DNA from: Piezodorus guildinii
Taxonomy: Eukaryota > Arthropoda > Insecta > Hemiptera > Pentatomidae
Direction: 5' to 3'
Assembly: GCA_023052935.1 (NCBI GenBank)
Contig: CM041293.1
Span: 155,061,474-155,125,473, forward strand
Length of the DNA stretch: 64,000 nt
Shown: positions 44,495 through 55,607 of the stretch, piece after piece
Position numbering within the stretch: position 1 is the first letter of the stretch
How the letters are laid out: each line of letters begins with the position of its first letter
Translations under genes and position numbers: made by a program
The notes under the pieces: generated by a model
The model's input: the letters and a program-made list of their open reading frames with translations, nothing else
What the model was told of the DNA's origin: nothing
Database searches by the model: none

Positions 44495-45335
44495 TTCTTC
44501 TTCTTCTTTTGCTTCTCCCCATAGTGCAGTATCAGCGTAGGGGAGCGTATAGCCACCGGCTCCAATCCTCTCTATTCCCAGCTAGGTTCCTGGCTTGTCT
44601 TTCCTACTATTCTTCGAAAGAACTTCATTTCAGCAGCTGTGACTCTGCTCTCCTGCCGGTCCGTCAATATCCAGCTTTCAGCTCCATATAGTAGTATAGG
44701 CAAATATACTGACTTGAAGATATGGAGCTTAACACCTCTACCCACCTCTCGCTTCCCTACTACAGTATTGCATATCTGATAGTAGACTGCATTTGCCTTT
44801 ATGATTCTATTTGATATTTCAGAGTCTACTTTCCCAGATTTTTCTATTACTGTGCCGAGGTAGGTGAAATCCGTAACCACTTCCATTTCCTCTCCGTTAC
44901 TGTATATTTGGACATCTTCCGCTTGCCTTCCCACTTGTAGTATCTTGCTTTTGCTCGTATTTATTTTCATTCCTTTTCGGCTATGCTCTTCATGCCATTC
45001 AGTTACCACTTGCCGTAATTTATCTACGTTGTCCGCCACAAGAACAATGTCGTCCGCGTAGAGGAGAAGTTGAATCATTACTGGGCGAAGGTTTCTACGG
45101 CCCAGGAAGGTCCTCTCTGTTATTCTTTTACATATGGTGGCCACTTCATCCATATAGAGCAAGAATAGCAAAGGACAGTTCCCTTGTTTGACCCCCTTGC
45201 TACGCTAAAGACATCCGACTCAGCCTTACTGCTCCTTTTGTTCTTGATATATGGATTTAATGGCTTCCGCCAAACTTCTTGGGACATTCTTAACTCTGAG
45301 AGCCTCCCATCCATATTTGATGCTCCTAGTCTAAT
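44495..45335 (-). mobile_element. LINE fragment with YADD and internal deletion
   Basis: Minus-strand frame 44572-45171: MDEVATICKRITERTF, LLLYADDIVLVADNVDKL (catalytic YADD), MKINTSKSKILQVGR, FTYLGTVIEKSGKVDSEI, IFKSVYLPILLYGAESW and AAEMKFFRRIVGKT. It then jumps to the last bases of the ORF. Comparison with 41385-41765 shows about 240 bases missing here (41472-41714 equivalent). Upstream text, including a VWRKPLNPYIKNKRSS segment, is in another frame (45120-45314). The tail has GAAGAAG repeats. Confidence 0.85.
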
Positions 45336-46020
45336 TTAGATTTTTTTTTTCCATTTACAGAAAATTTGATAATATAATAAATTAGCACATATAATTGTTT
45401 AGAAGATCTATAGTATTTGAGTTATTTGAAAATCAATTTTTTTTAAAGGTTTCAAAAATATTTTCTTAAAAGCGCTTTCTATGATTTCTTTTACACTTCT
45501 GGTATGTCCCTACTTTATTTATTTATTTTATTTTTTATCCACCCTTGCCCCTTCTTTGTAAGCTATACTGAGGTTTCTTGGGCCCGGGAGTAAGGGAGGG
45601 GAATTTCCAGTTAAAAGCTTCGAGTCATCAAGACGAGAACTCATCTATATTTTATTAATGAAACGTCTGAATAATAATAATTATAAATACAAAATAAAAT
45701 TAAAATAAATAAACAAAAGAAGAAAACCCCAGACTCCTGACGTCATAAATATGGAAAATCCTCCATACCTGAACTATTCCATTGCATCTTTACTTCAGTG
45801 ATCATCCAAAGTTTTATACACATATGTCTATGTAAGACACTATTTTATCTAAAATTTTAAGTAAATTTCTAATAATATCTTTAATGTAAATTAAAATATC
45901 TATTTACCTACTTTATGTCTATTCATTGTTCAATGTATTCTTTTCTATATCTCTAACAATAACATCATATATTAATTATGGGATACAAATAGTAATGTTC
46001 TGTTTTTTTGTTTTTCCACA
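45336..46020. other. no gene recognised
   Basis: AT-rich DNA with a GC-richer patch at 45540-45620 (CTTTGTAAGCTATACTGAGG, GGGCCCGGGAG). It may be an old LINE UTR. Confidence 0.4.
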
Positions 46021-46026
46021 GTTAAG

Positions 46027-46058
46027 GCATGAGAACAATAAATTCTTGAAACGTTGTA
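46027..46058 (+). repeat. GAAACGTTG-bearing hammerhead-like remnant
   Basis: GCATGAGAACAATAAATTCT then TGAAACGTTG: an AGAA/TTCT hairpin before GAAACGTTG, with the CTGATGA half altered to a GCATG version. It resembles the helix II + GAAAC half of the PLE motif. Confidence 0.35.
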
Positions 46059-46190
46059 TAAATAAAATTGTTTATTTATTGACTGAAACCTAAGAAAAGT
46101 AGAGAACTTATATGTATATATATTTTGTTTTCATTTCATTATTAACAAGTACATTTACTTTGATTAATGAATTTAACTTCCCCGGGTTCT

Positions 46191-47231
46191 CTAGTTTAAG
46201 TCCTGGTCATCCTTGTTCATATTGATGTGTTTGTTTTTTCTATAAGCTACTTTATTTCTACATTTAGACGAATGATAATATCTGTTAGGCCATCCTAGAG
46301 AATCACACATAAAACATGGCTTTTTAAAAGAACCATATGTTTTCTTATTTACACTAGCATTCGATGTTACAACTTTTTGAATTGAACTAAAAGAATCGAT
46401 TTTTCTTAATTCTATGAACAAATCCTCCATGTTGTTTATCGATTCTCGATCCAACCTGTCCTGCACTTCAAACGGTAGCCCATGTTGATTCTAGTATTCA
46501 CTGTACTATTACTTTCAACTTCTAAGCATAGCCTCTCTTAGGCCAAAGCGTAATCCACTAAGGAACCACCTAAGTACTTAAAGCTGTATGCTTTCCTAAC
46601 TCCAGACCACCCTTTATCAATAAATATTCTTAAAAAGTTATGTTTCCACTGAGACAAATCTTTCAAACCAATTTTTTTTAAATTTCCTTCATACCAATCT
46701 TTTGAAGCACCCAAAAGAAAAAACCTAATATTCCTATTATTTTCGAATCAGTTGTTACATTATGTCTATTACTTTCAGACTCGTACCGTTCCAACCTTTC
46801 AATTGGGTTCTGTGTCTTGTCAAATGGATCTAAAATAAACTTCTTCTCTATTTCGTGAAACTCAACATCTGGTTGGTTTAATTTACTTTCCAATTCTTTT
46901 ATTCTTTTAATAAAAAAATTGTCTTCATCACTCCTCTAGAATTAAGCCCTTCTAGAGGAATATTTTTGAAACACGGATTCCCGTCCTCGTCAAAATATTC
47001 CCCTTTTACATTAGGACCTAACCTAACACCTACCTTTCGGTATCCACCAATTGGTCTAATTGCTAAGATTGCATTTTTGATGGCTCCTTGGACTAATAAT
47101 ACTGCATGTACCTTTAAATCTTGACATTCATCTGGTAAAGTATACCATAGCAATTTATTTTCAGAAAGTCCGGCCAACTGATATTCGTCGGAATTCCTTT
47201 TGACTATATGGACATATAATTTTGACTCCAT
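46191..47231 (-). pseudogene. LTR-retrotransposon gag-like gene, broken
   Basis: Three minus-strand pieces in different frames. The N-terminal piece (46899-47231) starts MESKLYVHIVKRN and has LPDECQDLKVHAVLLVQGAI and GYRKVGVRLGPNVKG. The middle piece (46678-46893) has VEFHEIEKKFILDPFDK and PIERLERYESESNRHNV, a capsid-like core. The C-terminal piece (46191-46466) has QDRLDRESINNMEDLF and a Cys/His zinc-knuckle-like motif CFMCDSLGWPNRYYHSSKC. The Cys/His spacing fits insect Ty3/gypsy-type gag proteins. Frameshifts lie near 46470-46680 and 46895. No LTRs or pol are recognised. I leave the breaks as they are. Confidence 0.65.
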
Positions 47232-47239
47232 AATATAAG

Positions 47240-47407
47240 TTATATGTTGTAATTTAATTTATAAGTTGGTTTTAACTGATTTTATTATATCACAAAGAAT
47301 AATTAAATTACAATTAAATAACCCTTAACTGTACAACTCTTTAAACAAAATAATTGAACATATGTTCATAAATATGTTTTTACACAAACAAATAATTAAA
47401 ATATATT

Positions 47408-47485
<78 letters not shown>

Positions 47486-48235
47486 CATACATACATACTT
47501 AAACTTAAATACATGATCTTGATACATTTTGGCAGCCTTGGATTTTGTAAATTACTTACTACAAAAATAAGATTTGTAGCTATCCTTACGCGAACCGTAA
47601 ATCATTCTCAGTTTATAGCTTCCTCTTTCCTCCCTGACTATGATTGCTTGGATATTAGCTCATGCTAGACAGTTTGCAATATATATATTCATTTTATTTT
47701 TTTCATTTTGCTACTACTTTATCTTAATTCAGCTTTGGACATGATATATGCTCAAGTCAATAATTCAGCTTTTCACAACATTTGAGTTTATGAAGTACAG
47801 ATCATTAATCGTCCGAGGAATAAAGAAAACAAAATCTATCTGCTGTTCAGAATTTTATGATCTAAGGATTGATGTTTTCCTTTCACCTGAGGTGTTCACC
47901 AACAAAATATTTCTTGTTCATTCCCATTTCTCGAACACTCTCTCCCTCCATATAAATACTCCCTAAAGTGTAGAATGTATTTATTCTATTTTTATTTTAT
48001 TTTATTTTTTCATTTTGGTATATTATTTTCAATAACGAACCTTTGTAATCGACCAAAAAACAAATCAGACTCAAATTTGAGAGCTTACGTTCCAAGATGC
48101 TTAGAATCCGAATAACGAAAAAAAAAAATCGTTTGTCAGCCGTCCGCCGTCCACGGCATTTCTCCGAAACTACTGAACCATTTTTTTTTTTTTTTATTCG
48201 CCACATAAATACTAGTCCATGTAAAGATGATCCTA
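47240..48235. other. no gene; (AT)n array inside
   Basis: An (AT)n array at 47410-47482 is followed by (CATA)n. A segment at 48090-48190 (CTCCGAAACTACTGAACCA, preceded by GTCCGCCGTCC) looks like part of a dispersed element, but I cannot name it. Confidence 0.5.
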
Positions 48236-48410
48236 ATCCCAAGACGTTGATATCAGCTGGTTAGTTTTAAAATGGCGGCCGATTAAAAGTGATTTAATTC
48301 AATAACTCAGTTACTTTTGAAGATAGAGAAAGCATTAAACCAGTGTGTTTTAACCAAAAAAGGGCTAATAATTATATAAAGAGAAAAAAAAAGAAATTGG
48401 TTTACAACTA
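48236..48410 (+). repeat. repeat Z copy 2
   Basis: GTTTTAAAATGGCGGCCG, then TAATTCAATAACTCAGTTAC and TTTTGAAGATAGAG match the complement of 1610-1800. Confidence 0.7.
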
Positions 48411-49719
48411 GCTGAGAAATTGCGTTTTGAAATCAGCGGTAGTGATATGATATTATCTCTTGAATTATTGCTTTTCTTATAACTTAATTGCCTATCAACA
48501 GATATATAAACAGTTATACTCTAATATTGTTATTTGGAAATAATAAACCATTATGTAATAATTGCTGCGTTTTAGATAATATAATTTTTAGAAAAAATGA
48601 ATTAAATAAAAGCGAAAAAATACATCAAATTATTCTTTATTTAGCAGGATGCTATTGTCTAAAATATATAATTCTCTGGCCTTAATATCATCTTTGTTTA
48701 ACTAGTTTTTTTTGTTTTATTTAATAGTTAATACGAGGCGTATAAACAACGAATGGCATTTATATGACATAATTTATTTCTATCATGATAATCGTGAAAT
48801 AAACTCTGTACTTTAATACGTTTATCTGAAAATCCCATTTTTTAAATTTCGTTCTCCCTAGAGGAAAGCCGAATTAATTATAGCGAATGTAAGCTTATTC
48901 GACCCTATAGTGCCCGCTGAGAATCTCCAGATGTAATGGGGGATTACGATTAGATGTTTCCTTGGAAACTAACTAAAAAGTAAGTTAAAGTTTTCCAAGT
49001 AGTTTCTGTTTTCGGAATCTTGTGGTAGTTTGCGAAAACAAAACGACTCCTAACGGGAATACAGCAAACTCTCGTTTATATTATGTTCTCAGTCTGTTGC
49101 TCATCGGAATAATGAGGTAGTAGACACGAAGATATATAGAATTATATAGTATTTACTATCATCCCTTCACCAGATCAGCCAAGTTTTAACCTTCTTGCAA
49201 TAGACCAAATCATCAACACAATAACCGGAATCGGACATATATACAGCTTAATAAATAGAAGTTTCATTATATTAGTGCTCAATATTTTTATTCAATTTGT
49301 TTGGTTATAATTTCATAGAGTCGCCATCATTCAGTTATAATTAGCAATCAAAATATTAAATTACCTTAAAATTAAGTTAAGGTATTCATTACAAATGTTA
49401 GGTCCTCCAGGCTGGATATCCAAAAATGTCCCTTTCCGGGCCTAGATACACAATACATTTTGGTCATCCTAACATTTTTATAACAAAAAAAATGTTGTAT
49501 GAATCAATGAAAAATTATTTTTGTATTTATAGTATTGGAGTATTTCTAAAAATACATGTATTCAGAAATATTACAATTTGTCTCAATAGACAAGAATAAT
49601 AGTGCTTTAAGATATATTCATACAATATTTACAGTATAAAAATATAGAAAAGTCAAATGACATTAAAAAATAAATACAAGTTAACAAATAAATGAACAAA
49701 ACATGAACGCACTTACACG
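48411..49719. other. no gene recognised
   Basis: AT-rich, except for a GC-richer unique-looking patch at 48860-49110. The last ~250 bases may be the 3' UTR of the LINE starting at 49720. Confidence 0.4.
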
Positions 49720-50012
49720 TGTGTTACGTGCAATATTTAGGAAACGCTGGACGGGGCTTGTCTTCCCACTTGTTGAAGGACAAGCGGAGTCCGAAGGATC
49801 CCAGCGCTTACCTCTCAGCCGCGTTACTCGTTAGAGCCAGCGGAAGCTGAGTGAGGGCGCTATAGCCACAAACACACCGCACATTTGAGGAGAATATGAC
49901 CAATGTCAGAACTCCAGCATAAGTATTTAGAAAACGTCTCGGTGCCAATGCTGTTTTAGCTTTCTAGAAGGGTTGTATGGATGAGTGGAGCTGAATAGGG
50001 ATTGTGCTAGAG
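49720..50012 (-). pseudogene. Jockey-like LINE, 3' piece
   Basis: The minus strand carries HPYNPSRKLKQHWHRDVF and a stop (near 49920-49985), the counterpart of PPRRLKRRWPRDLL. A GC-rich trailer follows whose text (GATCCCAGCGCTTACC, GAGGGCGCTATAGCCACAAACA) is shared with 53330-53490. The frame is cut by the hAT element at 50013 and continues at 50825. Confidence 0.7.
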
Positions 50013-50816
50013 CAGCAGTTCCTAACAAAAATCTTTTGCGGACCTATTTCTCCAATAATTTCAATAGTAAGGACCCCCCGAATTCTAAATAATAGACATA
50101 TATTTAGATTTTTAGTGGGCTATACTGATATCACCCGCGTTTCATGAGAGCTACCTTTACCGAAACTCTGTATTCGAGAAGTGGCATAGTTTGAGAAATG
50201 GAAATGAAAAATAAAGAACCAGACACCATGAGTTGAATCCGCGAAATATTGAATAACTAAACTGCAAGGTCAAACCTGGCAGATGTCATTAGGATTTTTA
50301 AAGGAAGGAATAAACCCTCCGTTATGCCGTTCTTCAGAGGAAATGTAAAATGGTAGTCCAAAGCTTATTTATACTCTTTAAAGATCACTATTCTAATAAA
50401 ACATGGATAAGTAAAATTTAGGTCTTCCTCTATAATGTCGACCGGTAAGCCATAGTATAATATGTTCTAACCAACCATAAAATACGCTAAAATCTAAAAC
50501 TTTTTGCAGGTCATATATTTATTTAAATACTGATAAAGTAATTAAATATTGCTTATTGTCTTTTACGATACAATTTGTTCTTTAAACTCATTGTTGGCTT
50601 AAAAATCCAATTTTAAGATTGGATACAGTAGCAATCATCTATCAGTGATCACAAGCTATTACATAAGTTAAAATGTTAAGTCTGTCCATGTAGAGCGTGT
50701 GATTCTTATTAAAAGTCAAGTTAATTTCAAATTATTTAATAATCATCTTTAGCGGACCCCCTGGATATCATCTGCAAACCCCCCGGGGTCCGCGGACCAC
50801 TAATTGGGAACCACTG
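50013..50816. mobile_element. non-autonomous hAT element
   Basis: It starts CAGCAGTTCCTAACAAAAAT and its other end reads inward CAGTGGTTCCCAATTAGTGG, followed by GTCCGCGGACCCC. An exact 8-bp target duplication, TGCTAGAG, flanks it at 50005-50012 and 50817-50824. The length of the duplication and the CAG-G-TTCCCAA ends with GCGGACC are hAT hallmarks. 804 bp, no transposase. It contains a SINE-B copy. Confidence 0.9.
50225..50470 (+). repeat. SINE-B copy 4, inside hAT element
   Basis: Plus orientation: AAGGTCAAACCTGGCAGATG (worn B-box), TATGCCGTTCTTCAGAGG, CTAATAAAACATGGATAAGT. More diverged than copy 3. Confidence 0.7.
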
Positions 50817-50824
50817 TGCTAGAG

Positions 50825-50946
50825 GATTATGATGATGACTGGGGTTCTTATGGAATTTGGAAAATTTGGATGGAATCAAGTCTAAAATAAATGGAACATT
50901 AAGGTCGTGGTGCATGGTATAGTTGATGACATAATAAGGAGCAGTT
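50825..50946 (-). pseudogene. Jockey-like LINE, middle piece
   Basis: The minus strand reads APYYVINYTMHHDLNVPF, then ILDLIPSKFSKFHKNPS, colinear with APYFVTNKLIHKDLNIPF at 37385-38115. It lies between the hAT and mariner insertions. Confidence 0.75.
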
Positions 50947-50948
50947 AT

Positions 50949-51735
50949 TGGGTTGTTTCACATAAAATGTCGGTTTTAATAGTTTTTGAAATACATAAAG
51001 GACTTAGCTGGTCTCTGTTGTTTTCTTTCGAATGTTAACATATTTAAAGTAAACAGTTACTAATCCTTTACCTTTGTATTATAAACATTAGCTTCCCAAT
51101 CAATTACCCATTTTTTAGTATATGTGAACATAGAAACACGCGGTTTTCGAGTAATATTTTTGTACGAGTTTAAACTCGGCCATTCAGCAGCTGAGGCCGC
51201 TAGAAATATTTGCAAGGCGTTTGGGGAAGGGAGTGTTAATGAACGGACCATTCGCCGTTGGTTTGCCAAGTTTTCAGCTGGGGATACCGACTTGGAAAAC
51301 CAGACATTTAAAGAGTATTGGGAAAGTAAAAAATCTCGATACATGAGTACCTCATGATCTCACTGTGCGGCAGTAAGACCCCATGTTTCAAAACATACCG
51401 TGCAAAAATTGGAAGAACTGGGCTACGAAGTTCTTCCGCACCCACCATTTTCTCTTGACTTGTCTCCAACAGATTACCACCTGTTCAGGAATCTAGACAA
51501 CTTCGTCAAAGGAAAACTTTTGAAAATGATGATAACGTGAAAAGTGCGTTTTCAGATTTTGTTTCACTTCAAAGCTCAGAGTTTTCAGTTCGGGGATAAA
51601 AAGTTGGTGTCACGTTGGGAAAAATGTGTAGAAAAATAAGGTAAATACTTCGAATAAAATTATCTTGTTTTCATATCGTATTTTTAATAAAAATCTTTTA
51701 CCTTGAAAACGGACATTTCATGTGACACAACCCAA
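50949..51735 (+). mobile_element. mariner element, copy 3 (deleted)
   Basis: TA at 50947-50948 and 51736-51737. Ends are TTGGGTTGTTTCACATAAAA and the complement of TTTCATGTGACACAACCCAA. The N-terminal transposase frame 51124-51357 (YEFKLGHSAAEAARNICKAF, then SVNERTIRRWFAKFSAGDTD) is open. A local deletion joins LEN to QTFKEYWES. The C-terminal block near 51400-51490 has lost its Asp context partly (FSLDLSPTDYHLF). It shares the central deletion with copy 2. Confidence 0.9.
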
Positions 51736-51737
51736 TA

Positions 51738-51790
51738 GTTGATTAGCCCAAACAGTTCCGATGCTTAGATATTTATTCACAGATGTTGGG
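51738..51790 (-). pseudogene. Jockey-like LINE, 5' piece
   Basis: The minus strand continues the LINE across the mariner: NKYLSIGTVWANQL directly precedes APYYV after removing the mariner and one TA. Upstream sequence is no longer recognisable. Confidence 0.55.
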
Positions 51791-52032
51791 AAAAAATAAA
51801 TTAACTTATGAGTTTATTAAGGGTAGATTAAAACTAGCTTGTAATCCATGAATAAAATCACCTAACATGTTTAAGGCTCTTCAACGTTAATTGACAAGAT
51901 GAGTAGTGGCATCATAATTTATTATTTAATCAATACATAGTAAATGGACAACTTGACCGTTCATCGCCTTCCGAATAGTTTTAGTCCATTTGATGCGTGA
52001 TTGTGATTGAGTTTGATGAAGTATAAAGTTGA
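51791..52032. other. no feature seen
   Basis: AT-rich spacer before the candidate exon. Confidence 0.4.
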
Positions 52033-52338
52033 CTTAATCCCCTCATTACAGCCTACTCTTTGATTAGCTACTTGATATTAGAGGCTCCCATTGAAGAAAC
52101 TGATACGATAGCTCCCCCGGGATATCCAGATACTACCGATCAGTTGTTTGTCAAACACACTAACGAGGTAGTTAGGGCAGGTAATTGGGTACTCAGCAGC
52201 GTAGTAAGTGATTCATTCAAAGCTCTGACGATTCCTATAGCCTTGTTACGCCCTGTTCTCTCCATCTTCAGAAGGGAAGATGAATACAGATTAATCGTTC
52301 AAGATAGGCAAATGAAAGGTTCTATGCAGACATTTTAA
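52033..52338 (+). CDS. candidate exon or ORF, unrecognised
   Basis: An open frame of about 100 codons with noticeably higher GC than its neighbours, preceded by a possible acceptor (CCCCTCATTACAG ending at 52051). Translation from the acceptor: YSLISYLILEAPIEETDTIA, PPGYPDTTDQLFVKHTNEVV, RAGNWVLSSVVSDSFKALTI, PIALLRPVLSIFRREDEYRL, then IVQDRQMKGSMQTF and a TAA. I recognise no family. Its composition is like real protein: mixed, acidic and basic, no low complexity. No upstream exon or polyadenylation context is clear. It could be a terminal exon, a retro-copied gene piece or an old transposon frame. Confidence 0.3.
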   Translation, partial: LNPLITAYSLISYLILEAPIEETDTIAPPGYPDTTDQLFVKHTNEVVRAGNWVLSSVVSDSFKALTIPIALLRPVLSIFRREDEYRLIVQDRQMKGSMQTF

Positions 52339-52880
52339 GTCTCAGACTTTTAACTGATATAATACAGCAGTGTAACTCAAGGAGGATCGGGGGTTGCTAT
52401 TTATAAAATAAATTTTAAAATGAAGGAAGATTGAAACTAAATAAAATCACTGACTTAAAGAAAAGCGTCCTTTCCTTTACATTAATACAGGGTGGGTTAT
52501 CCTATAGGTAACCAACCTTTTATAGTCTGATTGAGTTAGGTCAGGATTTATCCCGTGCGAAGGCCACGCAATAAAATCATTATTCTTCAATTAAAAGTAA
52601 ACCAGCCATGGCCAGAATCGAACCGTGTGTATGATTTCGAGGTCAATATGGTTACAAAGGCTTTATTGTTCACATTCTAAGATTCCGGTCTAAGCTACAG
52701 CTAAAGACGGTCAGGAAATCATTAATTTTTTTTTTAAAGGTGTTAGATATTGTGTCATTAACCTTCTACGAGGTTCATAATGATCGCTGCAGCTAAACTG
52801 TGTTTATGTTAAACGAATTCGAAGATGGCCTAAGTTCGGTTATAAGTCAGAGAATTTGTACATATATGTTTTTTTAATAT
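52339..52880. other. no gene recognised
   Basis: A plus-strand segment at 52505-52690 has GC-richer text including GGCCAGAATCGAACCGTGTG. It resembles a SINE B-box, but no SINE body is apparent. Confidence 0.35.
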
Positions 52881-53009
52881 CTATTTATTGAGATATATTA
52901 CAATTGTTTTTCAAAATGAACCGTAGTAATAGTTATATGAGACTACATACATACAATATATACGGAAAATAATGATAAATTCAAATTACATAAAATAAGA
53001 AATAAATAA

Positions 53010-53017
53010 ATTCAATA

Positions 53018-53065
<48 letters not shown>

Positions 53066-53121
53066 ATTAATAAAATCTAATTTATTTATTTCTTATTTTA
53101 TGTATATATTCTTTCTTATTT

Positions 53122-53186
<65 letters not shown>
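53010..53186. repeat. paired (AT)n microsatellites
   Basis: Two (AT)n arrays (53010-53062 and 53128-53186). Between and around them, TTTATTTATTTCTTATTTTA and its complement TAAAATAAGAAATAAATAAA appear in inverted orientation, so the region can fold on itself. Confidence 0.85.
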
Positions 53187-53191
<5 letters not shown>

Positions 53192-53329
53192 TGCAAAAAA
53201 ATAATAATGAATAAAAAATAAATAAAAACAACACCTATACACACAAAAAATATTAATTAATAAAAATAAAAAAAACTTGTAACTGAGATAATTGCAATTT
53301 TGGCAAATAAAAAAACATCATACAAACAA

Positions 53330-53490
53330 TCATAACTTTATACAATTTGCTAAAGGGACCCTAGACTGGGCTTTTCTCTCCACTTAGGGAGGGAAAAGCG
53401 GAATCCATGAGATCCCAGCCTCTATCACAGCCTAACCAGTGAAGGCTGAGTTAGGGCGCAATAGGCACAAACATACTTGTACATATTAAG
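53330..53490 (-). repeat. Jockey-like LINE trailer copy
   Basis: GGCTTTTCTCTCCACTTAGG, GATCCCAGCC and GAGTTAGGGCGCAATAGGCA parallel 49740-49880. Only the 3' trailer remains. Confidence 0.65.
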
Positions 53491-53517
53491 GTCAAGAAAA
53501 TGTCGGTTCTTTGGGTC

Positions 53518-53806
53518 TGTCTGTTTGTCTATTCATTTAGCTTCACTTAAGGCAGATGTGGCTAATCGTACTTATTATGGGTGTAGTGAAAATCCTAAAT
53601 TTAGCCTATCCAGGTTTAATAATAGGGACCCTTAACGCGTACCTGAAATCGCACATGCTCGGGACTACCCCTTCACGTCTCCATCGACGGACGGCATAAA
53701 TAAGAATTTTCGTACTCCTATGAAATCCCAGGGCCACCTGCCAGGATTGAACCCGCAGCATTGGGCATAAAAGCATGTTCTGCTAGACCCTAAACCACAG
53801 GTGACA
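53518..53806 (-). repeat. SINE-B copy 5
   Basis: Plus-strand TTTAGCTTCACTTAAGG (tail side), TTAACGCGTACCTGAAATCG and AGGATTGAACCCGCAGCATT (B-box), followed by a worn head. Confidence 0.8.
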
Positions 53807-54759
53807 CCTTGGTTCGTGTTTGTAACATTATATTGAGCACTGTCTATTGTTTCATACATTATAACTATGAATGAGAACAATAAAATGGATTCGAATTCAC
53901 ATTATTTTTTAAATTATAGTAATTTCCATTTACATTCGTATAATTAAATTCTCATTTAATTAATTTAAGGTATCATTTACTATATTATTATTACAAATAC
54001 TGAAACTACCACGCTTCATCTTTCCGAACAACTTACACAGCTCAGTTGTTTACTGTGTATGCCTGCCTACTGTTCTTCTGACAATAAAAAATATTAAACA
54101 AATTAATTTAAAAAAGTTAAGTTTCTACTAAATTTAATTTGGATAACAATATTTGGATATTGTTTCTTTTATTTATAAATCTATTAGGTTTTTAAGGATT
54201 CTTTTCCCTCTGGTAGATATATTTTTATTCCCTTGACGTAAGCTCAAGGAATGGTATTTCTATATTTTCTTGTTCTCGAACGGACGATCGTTCTCTATTT
54301 TTCCTAGAAAGCTGACCTTTATATTCTTAAAAAACGGGACTACAGACAAAATAAGATATATTACGAGTAAAAAAAAACAAACATACAATTTCACTACTTT
54401 ATATGTTTAACACAATTTTTAAAATTTTGTTAGTTATTTATGTCTTATAAATATAAAGGTTTTTTTTTTTAGTTTTTTAAAATAGATTGTTCATAATTTA
54501 AAAAAAAAAATCCTATAAAATTGCCTAAAATCGGTATAGTACCTTTTGAAATAAAATGAAAAAAAAAAATTACTCTAAGACAACTAGTCTCCTAGGAATA
54601 TAATAAATGTGCTTTAAATATTCATCTTCTGGCTATTACGTCTTCTAAATATACATAATTTAAAAAATAACAAAGCTATACTGCATATTATACAAATTAT
54701 ACATACACTTAAACACACGCATATACATGTACAAGATAATAGATAGATAGATAAATGTG
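53807..54759. other. AT-rich, nothing recognised
   Basis: No coding signal. A GATA run at 54740-54753 is the tail of the next LINE. Confidence 0.45.
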
Positions 54760-55525
54760 TTTTATTAATAAATTTTACATTTTTCTTTACATTTGTCTAG
54801 AGAACACAAAATACTGGCATGGATTTCCGTCTGCCAGGAAGTTGGTTTATTTATATACATTATTAATAAACAAAAGAATAAGCTTACAATAACAAACAAA
54901 AAATAAATAAACATTATACATTATTGTAAAAAGTGGAGGGATAATCTTTGTTTCCCAAATAGAATAAACAAAATATAATTACACTTTATCTGTGACAACA
55001 TATTCTCTGTTTATTTAATTATTGTAATTGAATTCCTTTATTAAAAAGCTTCTGTAGTTAACAGCACATTTCATAAATTTATACAATGAGTTCCAATTAT
55101 TTCCATTTAAAATGTCTATTATTTTGTTTTCAGTCAAAATACTTTCTCCAAAATACTTTTTCCTAAAATAATTAAATGCCGTACATTTACCTAAAAAATC
55201 AATTATATTTTCGTCTTCCTTACTACTACAAATTGAGCATGTGTAAACTATTTCCCTCATCCATGGTTTACAATTTAGGGATATCAATTCGGCTCTTGTA
55301 TTAAAAACTATTCTTATTAATTCTATATTGTTTTTGTCATTAATGTAGTTTACACCATAATCTAGCTTCTTATAAATTAGATGGTGTTCGGCACCCATAA
55401 CGGAGATCCCTAGTTCTTTTCTAAAATTTTCTTTGGCTGCAGCTATTATATTAATCATTTGACTATTCCACCTCGCCACCGATACGAACTCCCTATCAAA
55501 TAGACAGCCTAAATCATACAAGTTA
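54738..55525 (-). pseudogene. LINE C-terminal region with (TATC)n tail
   Basis: Minus-strand frame 55015-55521, 168 residues: DREFVSVARWNSQMINI, GAEHHLIYKKLDYGVNYIND, FNTRAELISLNCKPWM, then CSICSSKEDENIIDFLGKC and FRKKYFGESILTENKIIDI. The CX2C...(H)X4C knuckle is typical of LINE C-termini. The His position is Asp here (DFLGKC). The 3' UTR ends in TATC repeats. The RT core is absent. Confidence 0.65.
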
Positions 55526-55607
55526 ATATTGCAACCTTATAATTAATACAAGAAATAAAATTAACTAAAAAATTGAATAAATAAAATTAAATAAAGAGTG
55601 CAAATAT

